Position numbers and translations under genes: made by a program. This document shows positions 1 to 8,165 of a stretch of DNA of 64,000 bases, one piece after another. The stretch's first letter is position 1; every line of letters begins with the position of its first letter. The notes under the pieces were generated by a model that saw only the letters and a list, made by a program, of their open reading frames with translations, made no database searches and was not told the DNA's origin. Source of the stretch: Chitinophaga sancti (GTDB lineage Bacteria > Bacteroidota > Bacteroidia > Chitinophagales > Chitinophagaceae); the NCBI RefSeq assembly GCF_034424315.1, contig NZ_CP139972.1, forward strand, positions 1,240,001 to 1,304,000, written 5' to 3'.

Positions 1-1
1 C

Positions 2-166
2 TCTCCTGCTGCGGCAGAGATCCAGGTAATAAGAGTAGCGGCTGTACGCCACCTGGATGTTGGTGGCCTGCGCAAACTGATTGCTGACCATACGGATAAA
101 TCGTGGTTAGGCCCGGATAAAATTAATGTATTAAAACTCAATATCGCGCTGGACGCGTTAAAATAA
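2..166 (+). CDS. kdpC: KdpC C-terminus (partial), potassium-transporting ATPase subunit C
   Basis: The window opens inside a reading frame that ends with TAA at 164-166. Its 54 visible residues carry the typical KdpC C-terminal pattern: RVAAVRHLDV, then a segment ending LIADHTDKSWLG, then INVLKLNIALDALK. KdpC is the small single-pass subunit that stabilises the KdpFABC high-affinity K+ pump in the inner membrane. The identification is supported by the KdpD-type sensor 1.25 kb downstream on the same strand. The N-terminus, with the membrane anchor, lies outside the window. Eight bases separate it from the next gene. Confidence 0.8.
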   Translation, partial: SPAAAEIQVIRVAAVRHLDVGGLRKLIADHTDKSWLGPDKINVLKLNIALDALK

Positions 167-174
167 ATAGCACA

Positions 175-714
175 ATGGAACACGAGCGAGTAATAGTGAG
201 TCATGCTGAGGAACAATATGCTGGCGTGATGGGTGATGAGAGGGAGGCTGCTGCGAAGGCGGGAGGCATGGGGAAAATGGAACATGAGCGAATAATCGTG
301 AGTCTTGCTGAGGAACAACATGCTACTGTGGTTAAGGATGAGAGGGAGGCTGCTGCGAAAGTGAGGGGAATGGGAAAAATAGGAGATGAGCGAATAATTG
401 TGAGTCTTGCAGATGTACAACATGCTGCTGTGGTTAGGGATGAGAGAGAGACTGCTGCGAAAGTGAAGGGTACGGGGATTGGGAAAACGGAACACGAGCG
501 AGTAATAGTGAGTCATGCTGATGTACAATATCCTGCTGTGGTTAGGGGTGAGAGGGAGACTGCTGCGAAAGTGAACGGAATAGGGATTAGGAAATTAGAA
601 CACGAGCGAATCATCGTTAGAAAAGCGTGTCCTGCTGACATACAATATGCTGCGGTGATCAGGGATGAGATGGAGGCTTCTGCGAAAGCGAGAGGTACGG
701 GGATTGGGAAAAGA
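175..714 (+). repeat. Intragenic 102-117 bp tandem repeat in the GNAT gene
   Basis: Five direct repeats at 175-279, 280-381, 382-489, 490-597 and 598-714. All unit lengths are multiples of three, so the frame stays open. The fifth is the native N-terminus of the acetyltransferase, the others are diverged copies. This is the one place in the window where the 5' rather than the 3' coding end is amplified. Confidence 0.85.
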
Positions 715-1188
715 CCTATATCCGCGATCATAGACAAGATCAGGCAGGGAAAGGCGGTGATTGCATTAACAGCGGAAAAGGTGTGGGTAGGATTTTCATA
801 TGTGGAGATCTGGGGGCATGGTGAGTATGTGTCAAATTCAGGCTTGATCGTAAACCCTGTATTCAGGAATATGGGGGTGGCGTCTAGGATTAAGAAAAGG
901 ATCTTCCGGTTGTCGAGGGAATTGTACCCGGCGGCGAAGGTGTTTAGTATTACGAGTGGACTGGCGATTATGAAGATGAATACGAAGCTGGGTTTTGAGC
1001 CGGTGACATTTAGTGAGATTACGCGGGATGAGGGATTCTGGGCAGGGTGTAAAGCTTGTGTGAATTATGATATTTTAGAGAAGAAAGCGTTTAAGCAATG
1101 TATATGTACGGCGATGTTGTATTCGCCGGAGGAACATGGAGTGCGGCAGGTGGGTGTGCATTTGCAGAAAAGTGAAGTGTTAATGTAA
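175..1188 (+). CDS. GNAT-family N-acetyltransferase with five N-terminal tandem repeats
   Basis: The last ~196 residues (from about residue 142) form a complete GNAT domain, with the acetyl-CoA loop near VNPVFRNMGVASRIKKR, then NTKLGFEPVTF and a conserved C-terminal CVNYDIL and CTAMLYSPEE. It resembles a Bacteroidota GNAT that I recall from arginine-biosynthesis clusters (from memory). The first 141 residues are four degenerate copies of the domain's own first ~36 residues: units 1-35, 36-69, 70-105 and 106-141, with 142-180 as the native unit. Each has the pattern (E)HER.IV, Q(Y/H)A, (D/G)E.E..AKA and G.GK. ATG 175 is the only start that includes all repeats; translation could also begin internally. 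The gene sits between kdpC and kdpD, which is not its usual place. Confidence 0.8.
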   Translation: MEHERVIVSHAEEQYAGVMGDEREAAAKAGGMGKMEHERIIVSLAEEQHATVVKDEREAAAKVRGMGKIGDERIIVSLADVQHAAVVRDERETAAKVKGTGIGKTEHERVIVSHADVQYPAVVRGERETAAKVNGIGIRKLEHERIIVRKACPADIQYAAVIRDEMEASAKARGTGIGKRPISAIIDKIRQGKAVIALTAEKVWVGFSYVEIWGHGEYVSNSGLIVNPVFRNMGVASRIKKRIFRLSRELYPAAKVFSITSGLAIMKMNTKLGFEPVTFSEITRDEGFWAGCKACVNYDILEKKAFKQCICTAMLYSPEEHGVRQVGVHLQKSEVLM

Positions 1189-1191
1189 AGG

Positions 1192-1250
1192 ATATGTGCC
1201 AGGAATTTAAGGCAGGTGTGCATTTGGAGAAAAGTGAGGTATTAACGTAA
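1192..1250 (+). repeat. Downstream copy of the GNAT gene 3' end (62-bp spacing)
   Basis: The sequence coding for the last residues VHLQKSEVLM-stop is repeated 62 bp later as VHLEKSEVLT-stop. The copy is preceded by an in-frame ATG at 1194, giving an 18-codon mini-ORF (1194-1250) six bases after the parent stop. I see no independent evidence of translation. Confidence 0.7.
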
Positions 1251-1345
1251 AGCCGCTGCAGGATCAATTTCGCATCACGCAGGCTATTCACTGCCGCTGT
1301 CCAAAACCCACCCACATCCTTTCAACCGGCCGCAGGCCACTCCCT

Positions 1346-1388
1346 CGAAAGTTTTTGTTTTTGCCGAAGGTAAAAGCAAAAACTTTCG
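1346..1388. terminator. Hairpin between GNAT gene and kdpD
   Basis: Arms CGAAAGTTTTTGTTTTT and AAAAGCAAAAACTTTCG pair almost perfectly around a short GCCGAAGG-type loop. It may act as a terminator or attenuator separating kdpC/GNAT from kdpD, 25 bp upstream of the kdpD start. Confidence 0.5.
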
Positions 1389-1413
1389 CCCTATTAATTA
1401 AAGTCTTGCATTC

Positions 1414-2538
1414 ATGACTGAAAAAGAAAACAACGTCCAGCATTTCCTTGACCTGATCCGACAGTCACGGCGTGGAAAATTCAAAGTCTACATCGGCATG
1501 AGTGCCGGCGTAGGCAAAACCTATCGCATGCTCAAAGAAGCACGCACGCTCCTGCGGAATGGTGTCAACATCCAGATCGCTTACATCGAAACGCACAACC
1601 GGCCGGAAACGCATTCCTTACTGGAAGGCCTGCCGGTCATTCCCCGCCGCCAGCTATTCTACAAAGGCAAGATGCTCGATGAACTGGATACGCAGGCGGT
1701 ACTCAACCTACACCCGGAAGTTGTCGTAATCGATGAGCTGGCACATTCGAACATCGAAGGCAGCAAGCATGAAAAGCGCTGGCAGGACGTCGTGGAGATC
1801 CTGGATGCGGGGATCAATGTGATCAGTGCGGTGAACATCCAGCATATAGAAAGTCTGCAGGAAGAGGTGAAGAACATCACCGGCATCGATGTATCAGAGC
1901 GGATTCCGGACAGCATTTTACTACAGGCCGATGAAGTGGTGAACATCGATCTGACGGCGGATGAGCTTATCACCCGCCTGCAGGAAGGGAAGATCTATAC
2001 CCCTGATAAGATTGCTGTGGCGATGAAGAATTTCTTCCAGCCGGAAAAGATTCTGCAATTGCGTGAGCTGGCATTGAAAGAAGTGGCTTCGCAGGTAGAG
2101 CGGAAAATCGAATCGGCCCTGCCCCGTACCGCCCACCTGCGCAGTGAACGTTTCCTGGCCTGCATCAGCAGTAATCACGTCGTTGCCCGCAAGGTGATCC
2201 GGAAAACGGCCAGGCTGGCGGCGTACTACCATAGCCGATTTTATGTGCTGTATGTGCAGACACCGCGGGAGAACATGGATAGGATTGAGCTGGCATCGCA
2301 GCGGCACCTGATCAATAATTTCAAACTGGCGATGGAACTGGGAGGCGAAGTACTGAAAGTAAAAAGTAGTAATATTGCCAAAACGATTATGGTGACAGCG
2401 GAGGAAAAGAACATCACCACTATTTGCATGGGGAAACCTCATCTGAATGTGTTGGGGATGGTGTTGAATACGGCTGTATTTGCCCAGTTACTGGGCAAGT
2501 TATCTGAATCGGATATTGACGTTATAATTCTGTCATAA
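1414..2538 (+). CDS. kdpD: KdpD N-terminal sensor protein (KdpD domain plus USP domain)
   Basis: A 374-residue protein matching only the cytoplasmic N-terminal half of KdpD. It has the KdpD domain with Walker A GMSAGVGKT at residues 28-36 and a Walker B-like VVVIDELAHSN near 105-115, followed by a universal-stress-protein-like domain from about 245 to the end. It lacks transmembrane helices and kinase domains; these are in the next gene, one base after the stop (TAAGATG), so the two are almost certainly co-translated. In other bacteria this module senses K+ and energy state to control kdpFABC. The split KdpD/histidine kinase arrangement is common in Bacteroidota. No kdpE is visible here. Confidence 0.88.
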   Translation: MTEKENNVQHFLDLIRQSRRGKFKVYIGMSAGVGKTYRMLKEARTLLRNGVNIQIAYIETHNRPETHSLLEGLPVIPRRQLFYKGKMLDELDTQAVLNLHPEVVVIDELAHSNIEGSKHEKRWQDVVEILDAGINVISAVNIQHIESLQEEVKNITGIDVSERIPDSILLQADEVVNIDLTADELITRLQEGKIYTPDKIAVAMKNFFQPEKILQLRELALKEVASQVERKIESALPRTAHLRSERFLACISSNHVVARKVIRKTARLAAYYHSRFYVLYVQTPRENMDRIELASQRHLINNFKLAMELGGEVLKVKSSNIAKTIMVTAEEKNITTICMGKPHLNVLGMVLNTAVFAQLLGKLSESDIDVIILS

Positions 2539-2539
2539 G

Positions 2540-4231
2540 ATGCGCCTGAAAACGAAATTAAGTATAGGCATTGGGTTTTTATTTACAGCAATCCTTGTAT
2601 CCGGCTTGCTGGGTATCTTCTCTATCAATTTGATGAAGAAAGATGCACATCTTGTATTGAAGGATAATTATGAGACGCTGGTGTATAGCAATAATATGTT
2701 GCAGACGCTGGAGCAGTTTCGCACAGATCCGCAGAGTATCGCTAAATTTGAGGAGAACCTGTCCAGGCAGGAAGCGAATATTACGGAGCCTGGTGAGGGA
2801 GCGGCCACGGGGGCAGTGCGCGCATTGTTTGAGCAGTTGAAGAAGGCGCCTTCCAATGACTCTTTACAACAACTCTTAAGAGATAAGATCTACCTGATCA
2901 ACACGGCCAATCAACAAGCGATATTTTCTAAGAACAACACCGCGATGAATAATGCCAAGCGGTTTAGCAACTGGCTGGTGCTTATATTTTCGATGCTATC
3001 AATCATTGCCTTTACGCTGGCGGTGAACTTCCCGGGGATCATTTCTGAGCCGATCAATGCATTGTCAGAAGGGATAAAATCTATTGTCAACAAGGATTAT
3101 TCCCGCAGGATTCATTTGAATCAGCAGGATGAATTCGGGGAGCTGGCACAGGCATTTAATACGATGGCGGAGAAACTGAATGAGTATGAGCATAGTAACC
3201 TTGCAAAAATCAAATTTGAAAAATCCCGTATCGATACGATCATCAACCAGATGAATGATGGAATTATTGGGATTGATGATACAAGGCATATCCTGTTTGC
3301 AAATCGTGTAGCCGAGAAGTTATTAGGTTTGAAAGAGATAGAGATTGCGGGGAAATATGCGCCGGATGTGGCTTTGCAGAATGACCTGATGCGAAGTTTG
3401 TTGCAGGAAACGAGTAAGGAAAAGGAGCTGAAGATCTTTGCAGATAATAAGGAGAGTTATTTTCACCTGGATGTGATCAATGTAGATAATAATGAACGGG
3501 TGATTGGACAGGTGATCGTGTTGAGGAATATTACGCCATTTCATGAATTGAATGAGGCGAAGACGAATTTCATTGCGACGATCTCACATGAGTTAAAGAC
3601 GCCAATTGCGAGTATCAAGATGAGTGCGCAGTTATTGGCGGATCATCGGGTGGGTGCGGTGAATAAGGAGCAGGATGAGTTGATAAAGAGCATAACGGAT
3701 GATTCGGATCGTTTGTTAAAGATAACGAGTGAATTGCTGAATATGAGCCAGGTAGAGACGGGGCATATCCAGTTGAAGATAGCGCCGGTTAGTCCGGGGA
3801 TTATAATTGGGAACGCGACGAGTACGGTGAGTTTTTTGGCGCAGCAGAAGAATATCCGCGTGCGGGTGGAGGAGGCTGATACGCCTTGTAAGATGTTGAC
3901 GGATCCGGAGAAGACGGCGTGGGTGTTGACGAATTTTTTGACGAATGCGGTGAAGTATTCGCCGGAGGATGATGAGATTGTGTTGAAGACGTTTATTAAG
4001 GAGCAGCGGATTTATTTTACGGTAACGGATCATGGGCGGGGGATTGATGAGAAGTATTTGCCGAAGATATTTGACAGGTATTTTAAGGTGCCGGGTACGC
4101 CGGAGAAGGCGGGTACGGGGTTGGGGTTATCGATTTCGAGGGAGTTTATAGAGGCGCAGGGCGGTAGGATTTGGGTGGAGAGTAGATTGGGGGAAGGTGC
4201 GGAGTTTGGGTTTTGGTTGCCGGTGGTGTAG
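2540..4231 (+). CDS. Membrane histidine kinase (HAMP-PAS-HisKA-HATPase), partner of KdpD
   Basis: 563 residues. Transmembrane helix at about 8-28, a periplasmic stretch, second helix at about 143-165, HAMP about 168-222, PAS-like domain about 225-340. The HisKA phosphoacceptor His350 lies in SHELKTP. HATPase boxes follow: N-box FLTNAVKYSPED, G1 DHGRGID and G2 GTGLGLSI near the C-terminus. Its start one base after the KdpD-domain gene suggests both form the split K+ sensor kinase. The cognate response regulator is probably upstream of the kdp operon, outside the window. A strong hairpin follows the stop. Confidence 0.88.
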   Translation: MRLKTKLSIGIGFLFTAILVSGLLGIFSINLMKKDAHLVLKDNYETLVYSNNMLQTLEQFRTDPQSIAKFEENLSRQEANITEPGEGAATGAVRALFEQLKKAPSNDSLQQLLRDKIYLINTANQQAIFSKNNTAMNNAKRFSNWLVLIFSMLSIIAFTLAVNFPGIISEPINALSEGIKSIVNKDYSRRIHLNQQDEFGELAQAFNTMAEKLNEYEHSNLAKIKFEKSRIDTIINQMNDGIIGIDDTRHILFANRVAEKLLGLKEIEIAGKYAPDVALQNDLMRSLLQETSKEKELKIFADNKESYFHLDVINVDNNERVIGQVIVLRNITPFHELNEAKTNFIATISHELKTPIASIKMSAQLLADHRVGAVNKEQDELIKSITDDSDRLLKITSELLNMSQVETGHIQLKIAPVSPGIIIGNATSTVSFLAQQKNIRVRVEEADTPCKMLTDPEKTAWVLTNFLTNAVKYSPEDDEIVLKTFIKEQRIYFTVTDHGRGIDEKYLPKIFDRYFKVPGTPEKAGTGLGLSISREFIEAQGGRIWVESRLGEGAEFGFWLPVV

Positions 4232-4251
4232 GTTCTTTCTAGAAAAATAAA

Positions 4252-4307
4252 CAGACAACCACTACTATTACAGCCATTCTATTTATTGTAATAGCAGTAG
4301 TTGTCTG
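4252..4307. terminator. Bidirectional terminator between convergent genes
   Basis: A 21-bp inverted repeat (CAGACAACCACTACTATTAC and its near-perfect complement at 4287-4307) with a 14-nt loop. It sits between the histidine kinase stop (4231) and the end of the convergent small gene (4315). Confidence 0.75.
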
Positions 4308-4314
4308 ATTGAAT

Positions 4315-4509
4315 TTAAAGCCGGGCATAGACGCGCACACATGGCCTTGGTCTTACGACTACCACCCTTACTGGTGGTGGAGGTGGAGGTGGTGGCACAG
4401 GTCGTGCAACGACCACTACGCGGTGTACGGGTCTGACAATGATTACTTGTGCTTTTGCACCTGCGGTGAGGAAGCAACTAACAACGGAAAAAAACAGTAT
4501 TTTTTTCAT
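4315..4509 (-). CDS. Small exported Val/Arg/Pro-rich protein
   Basis: 64 residues: a signal peptide (MKKILFFSVVSCFLTAGAKA) followed by low-complexity Val/Arg/Pro sequence with an eight-proline run (VPPPPPPPPVRV) and repeated VVVVRP motifs. The signal peptide and the terminator just downstream favour a real gene; composition alone is not proof. Probably periplasmic or surface associated. I know of no function for such proteins. Start at ATG 4509. Confidence 0.5.
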   Translation of the reverse strand: MKKILFFSVVSCFLTAGAKAQVIIVRPVHRVVVVARPVPPPPPPPPVRVVVVRPRPCVRVYARL

Positions 4510-4584
4510 AAAAATTAGTGTTTATAATTTCTATTGATCAGGTATAATATTGAATGCTAAATGAGCACTTGTTTATTACTGAAT

Positions 4585-5030
4585 TCAGCTTTTACTATTC
4601 TTATAATTTCCCCGCATTTCCTCTCTTCTTGTCTTCTTAAACTCCTGGTACTTTTAAAACTGATCATCAGGCATCAGCTTTTGCTGTTCTTATGATTTCC
4701 CTGCATTTCCTCTCTTCTTGTATTCTTAAAATCCAGGTATTTTTTAAACTGATCATCAGGCATCAGCTTTTGCTGTTCTTATGATTTCCCTGCATTTCCT
4801 CTCTCCTCGCCTTCTTAAAATCCAGGTATTTTTTAAACTGGTCATCAGGCATTAGCTTTTGCTGTTCTTTTAATTTTCCCACATTTCCGCTCTCCTCGCC
4901 TTCTTAAACTCCAGGTACTTCTTAAACTGGTCATCAGGCATCAGCTTTTGCTGTTCTTATAATTCTCCCGCATCTCCTCTCTCCTCGCCTTCTTAAACTC
5001 CTGGTATTTTTTAAACTGGTCATCAGACAA
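4585..5030 (-). repeat. 89-bp tandem array made of the 3' end of the downstream-reading gene
   Basis: Five units with exact 89-bp spacing; the rightmost is the coding end of the gene at 4941-5318, the other four lie beyond its stop. On the minus strand every extra unit begins with ATG overlapping the previous stop by one base (TGATG or TAATG) and reads MPDDQFKKYL then FKK, RREEM and KNSKS-stop, 29 codons plus stop. Units starting at 4852 and 4763 are intact mini-ORFs. The unit starting at 4941 has a Tyr-to-stop change at codon 24 and the one at 4674 a stop at codon 7. The period of 89 equals 30 codons minus the one-base overlap. Confidence 0.9.
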
Positions 5031-5318
5031 TACCGGTTTCAGCGCCGCATCCCTTTCCTGGTCAGCAGATTTTAACTTCTGGAACTTCGCCAGTTTGCCG
5101 CCGCCGTCCTGTTTAATACTTCCCAGCTTAGTCAGGAACTGTGCATTGATATCATACACCTTTTTATACTGATCATCATTCAGGGAAAGATGTACCTGCA
5201 TGGTATCAGTAATTGCTTTTGTGGCCTGGTCCTTTCTGCTTCCATCCTGTGCAAAAGCGCCCTGACACATGCCCAAAAACAGAACAAATAATGCAACTAA
5301 TCCGATTTTGTTTCTCAT
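4941..5318 (-). CDS. Periplasmic helical protein (Spy/CpxP-like size and composition)
   Basis: 125 residues with a signal peptide ending near GAFAQ, then a charged, helix-prone domain containing two related segments, LSLNDDQYKKVYDIN (about 44-58) and VLSDDQFKKYQEFKK (about 96-110). Such paired LT/LS-x-x-Q segments are typical of small periplasmic stress proteins of the Spy/CpxP and DUF4890 type; that placement is inference. Its 3' end is the source of the 89-bp array that follows the stop, so mRNA reading through would carry up to four more copies of the second segment. Confidence 0.7.
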   Translation of the reverse strand: MRNKIGLVALFVLFLGMCQGAFAQDGSRKDQATKAITDTMQVHLSLNDDQYKKVYDINAQFLTKLGSIKQDGGGKLAKFQKLKSADQERDAALKPVLSDDQFKKYQEFKKARREEMRENYKNSKS

Positions 5319-5484
5319 ATTTTAGATTTATAGCAAATAGACGGATATTTAGGGAATTGAGGGGAGGTTTTGACGGCGAAGCAGACAAATTGAAGGGTGA
5401 AGTATCGTGTATTGAGGATGCTACTGGAATTAGTATAGGCGCTGTAGAAATGGGGAATTCGTTTTAAATTAGCCGGATCAAATG

Positions 5485-5768
5485 TAGCCCGGTGTGCGAC
5501 AGATCTATGCTGTTTCGTTTTAATTCAGCCAAGTCGGATAAAGGATTACGGTGATTTATTTTAATTAGGACTGGCCGGTTCAAGGTTTTTCCCTGTTTAA
5601 CAAAGCAAGATCATCCTGTGAAAAGAGAGATTAGCCCGGTCTGCGACAGATTTATGCTGTTTCGTTTTAATTCAGCCAAGTCGGATAAAGGATTACGGTA
5701 ATTTGTTTTAATTAGGACTGGCCGGTTCAAGGTTTTTCCCTGTTTAACAAAGCAAGATCATCCTGTGA
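5485..5768. repeat. 147-bp direct repeat, two copies
   Basis: The segment starting TAGCCCGGTGTGCGACAG at 5485 recurs at 5632 with a few substitutions; homology ends at about 5768. The copies lie in the 5' flank of both neighbouring genes (minus gene ending upstream, plus gene starting at 5818) and contain no convincing reading frame. They may carry duplicated promoter DNA. Confidence 0.8.
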
Positions 5769-5817
5769 GAAAGAGACCACTCCTGAAAATGAGCTCACTA
5801 CGATAAAAATAATCATT

Positions 5818-6474
5818 ATGAAAGTAATTGTCACCGGTACAACCGGCATGGTAGGAGAAGGCGTACTGGAGGAATGCCTCCGCAACCCGCTCATCTCGGA
5901 AGTTGTATCCTTCGCCAGGAAGCCCTTCGGCAAATCTCATCCGAAATTAAAAGAAGTCATCCACCCTGACTTTTTCGACATCCGCCCGGTAGCAGAGCAA
6001 TTAAAAGGCTACGATGCCTGTTTCTTCTGCCTGGGCGTTACCTCCGTTGGCAAAAACGAACAGGACTACACCCATGCAACTTACACCCTCACTATGCACG
6101 TAGCAGAAGTACTCAGCGGACAAAACCCAAACATGACCTTCTGTTATGTCTCCGGCAGCGGAACCGACAGCAGTGAAAAAGGCCGCATTATGTGGGCGCG
6201 TGTGAAAGGCAAGACCGAGAATGACCTGATGAAGCTCCCTTTCAAACAGGTATTTGCATTCCGGCCTGGTTTTCTGCGGGCAGATAAAGACGCCAGGCAT
6301 GTGCTGAAAGGGTATAAATATGTAGACTGGATATATCCGCTTGGCAGGAAATTGTTTAAGAACGGATTCTGTACCCTGGCAGAAATGGGCAAAGCGATGA
6401 TTGCTGTAACTGAGAAGGGTTACTTTAAAAAGACAATTGAGGTAAAGGATATGGTGGCACTGGCCGCCTTATAG
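5818..6474 (+). CDS. NAD(P)-binding epimerase/dehydrogenase-like protein (atypical SDR)
   Basis: 218 residues beginning with a Rossmann fold: MKVIVTGTTGMVGEGV holds the TGxxGxxG dinucleotide-binding motif at residues 7-14. Downstream FFCLGVTSVGKNEQDY and SGSGTDSSEKGRIMWARVKGKTE resemble the YxxxK region of extended or atypical SDRs, here with a W-A-R-V-K-G-K-TE segment. The C-terminal part is typical of the NAD-dependent epimerase/dehydratase proteins annotated in Bacteroidota as oxidoreductases. The substrate cannot be read from sequence. It stands alone, followed by the 46-bp array. Confidence 0.75.
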   Translation: MKVIVTGTTGMVGEGVLEECLRNPLISEVVSFARKPFGKSHPKLKEVIHPDFFDIRPVAEQLKGYDACFFCLGVTSVGKNEQDYTHATYTLTMHVAEVLSGQNPNMTFCYVSGSGTDSSEKGRIMWARVKGKTENDLMKLPFKQVFAFRPGFLRADKDARHVLKGYKYVDWIYPLGRKLFKNGFCTLAEMGKAMIAVTEKGYFKKTIEVKDMVALAAL

Positions 6475-6481
6475 GGGTGGC

Positions 6482-6728
6482 ATTAGCTACCTCTTAAAAA
6501 TGTTATGAATCGCCTCACAGACGTAACATTAGCTACCTCTTAAGAATGTTATGAATCGCCTCACAGACGTAACATTAGCTACCTCTTAAGAATGTTATGA
6601 ATCGCCTCACAGACGCAGCATTAGCTACCTCTTAAGAATGTTATGAATCGCCTCACAGACGCAGCATTAGCTACCTCTTAAGAAATCGTACGAACCGCCT
6701 CATAAGGGTGGCATTAACCACCTCTATG
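6482..6728. repeat. 46-bp tandem array, five copies plus a partial
   Basis: Copies begin with ATTAGCTACCTCTTAA at 6482, 6528, 6574, 6620 and 6666, and a partial starts at 6712. Spacing is exactly 46 bp. The end of the preceding gene (CGCCTTATAGGGGTGGC) resembles the unit segment CGCCTCACAGACGTAAC, so the array may have grown from the gene's 3' end. It lies between convergent genes. Confidence 0.85.
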
Positions 6729-6849
6729 AGGGGTTTATTGGGTGAATATTAATAATGAAAGCGTGAATTTTTCAGAGAACAGTTTTTCATTTTCTCAAAG
6801 AAATTCTCTCTTTCATTGATTTGAAATACAGATTCGATCTTCCACGGCT

Positions 6850-7830
6850 TTACCATCGCGCCCCTCCCACCGAATACGCCTGCCGTTTTTGCAGCAATGC
6901 CTGCAAATGCTTAACCTCCTGCCCAAACGGGCTCATAATCACCTGTTTCACCGAAGACGACACTGGCGACAATATCTTCGTCAACAAATTACTACAACTC
7001 CCTGACGGACTGCAATCAATATAAAAGCAAGGCCCTGTATTCTCCAGCCTTTCAATCGCCGCACTAAACGCAATCGGCTCCCGCACCACATCCCAGAAAT
7101 ATTCCGCATCTACCTGGTATACAGGCCCCGACTGCACTCCTGAAACAAAAGTCGCTTCCGGTGCCCCATACCTCAATTGCTGCATAATCCTGATAATCGG
7201 CCCCCTGGCAGGTTCCATCAGCGGACTATGAAACGGATACCGAACCGGCAACTGGCTATAAGAGAATTCATGACTATCCAGCCACAATCTTACCGCCAGC
7301 AAAGTGCGTTCATCAGCAGATAATGTGAAATGATCCCGATGCTCTACCGCAGCGAGGGTCGTATTCTCATACAACAGCGGTTCCTGCTCATAAATAGCCG
7401 GATCGGCTAAAATGGAGATCATTCCACCCTTGCTACACAATCGCTCAATAATCCGCGCCTGGTCAATCATCGCCGTCAGCATCTCAACCGGCGAGACCAT
7501 TCCGCTCACAGCGGCGGCGACCATCTCTCCTACGCTGCTCCCGATTACATAGTCAGGCTTGACCTTTAGCTCTTCCTGCAGCAGGCGGGCAAGCGCATAT
7601 TGGACCATAAACAGCGCGGGATTGGTGTAGCGGATATCATCGAAAATGCTATCTCCATTGTAACGGCTGCCATAAAGGTATTCGACGACCGAAGTACCAG
7701 TGTGGTTGCGGACTTCTTTGTCTAAATGGAGGATGGTGTTCCTGAAAAATACATTGCCGTGGTATAACATAGCGCCCATATTATAATACTGGCTACCATG
7801 GCCGGCGAACATGAATACGAAGTCTGGCAT
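6850..7830 (-). CDS. Discrete acyltransferase, malonyl-CoA:ACP transacylase (FabD/AT) family
   Basis: 326 residues when started at the Met before PDFVFMFAGHGSQ (7830); the longer frame to 7893 adds 21 unlikely residues. The AT hallmarks are the N-terminal FAGHGSQYYNMG, nucleophile Ser99 in GSSVGEM (canonical FabD has GHSxGE, here Ser replaces His), and catalytic His201 in YPFHSPLM. The family moves malonyl or other acyl groups from CoA to an acyl carrier protein. It stands alone with no ACP, KS or PKS genes in the window, so it may be a discrete trans-acting AT or an edited acyl hydrolase rather than the housekeeping FabD. Confidence 0.75.
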   Translation of the reverse strand: MPDFVFMFAGHGSQYYNMGAMLYHGNVFFRNTILHLDKEVRNHTGTSVVEYLYGSRYNGDSIFDDIRYTNPALFMVQYALARLLQEELKVKPDYVIGSSVGEMVAAAVSGMVSPVEMLTAMIDQARIIERLCSKGGMISILADPAIYEQEPLLYENTTLAAVEHRDHFTLSADERTLLAVRLWLDSHEFSYSQLPVRYPFHSPLMEPARGPIIRIMQQLRYGAPEATFVSGVQSGPVYQVDAEYFWDVVREPIAFSAAIERLENTGPCFYIDCSPSGSCSNLLTKILSPVSSSVKQVIMSPFGQEVKHLQALLQKRQAYSVGGARW

Positions 7831-8060
7831 AGTGGGTGGGTTTTGGGTCAAACAATAATACTTTAAGTTATAGGTTTTAAGGCGAAAAAGCAAGTGGGAA
7901 ATTTTTACGGGGAAAATCGAATGATTAAATCGAAAAATGCCGCCAGCGGCAAATTGAAAATGACAAAAGAGTCACCTAAAATTCTGAAGGTAAATTATTC
8001 ACAAACGAAAGGAGCCGATCTACCAAAATATATACCCGTGTTGATGGACAGCACTGCGAA

Positions 8061-8165
8061 TCAGTCTTTTCCTGGTGAAGTTCTTCTAATTTTTTCGCTT
8101 TCTTCTTTTGCCTTCAATTCGGCAAGCAAATCATTAAAAGACGATTGATTTTTATTGTTCGTCAT
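8061..8165 (-). CDS. 34-residue ORF overlapping the end of the AAA15 ATPase gene
   Basis: Starts at ATG 8165, inside the last codons of the ATPase, and reads MTNNKNQSSFNDLLAELKAK, then a charged tail ending TSPGKD. AAA15/RloA-type ATPases are often followed by an overlapping second gene (RloB or other effectors); this may be a real small partner or the stub of a lost one. Coding evidence is limited to the overlap and plausible amphipathic composition. Confidence 0.35.
   Translation of the reverse strand: MTNNKNQSSFNDLLAELKAKEESEKIRRTSPGKD

Noticed and set aside
4309..4518. Plus-strand Trp/Tyr-rich frame
   Set aside because: Antisense of the small exported protein, which has a signal peptide and terminator.
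5213..5467. 84-codon plus-strand frame
   Set aside because: Antisense over the signal peptide of the 4941-5318 gene and its promoter region.
7894..8148. 84-codon plus-strand frame
   Set aside because: Weak composition, overlaps the minus-strand ORF after the AAA15 ATPase, no family or signal.
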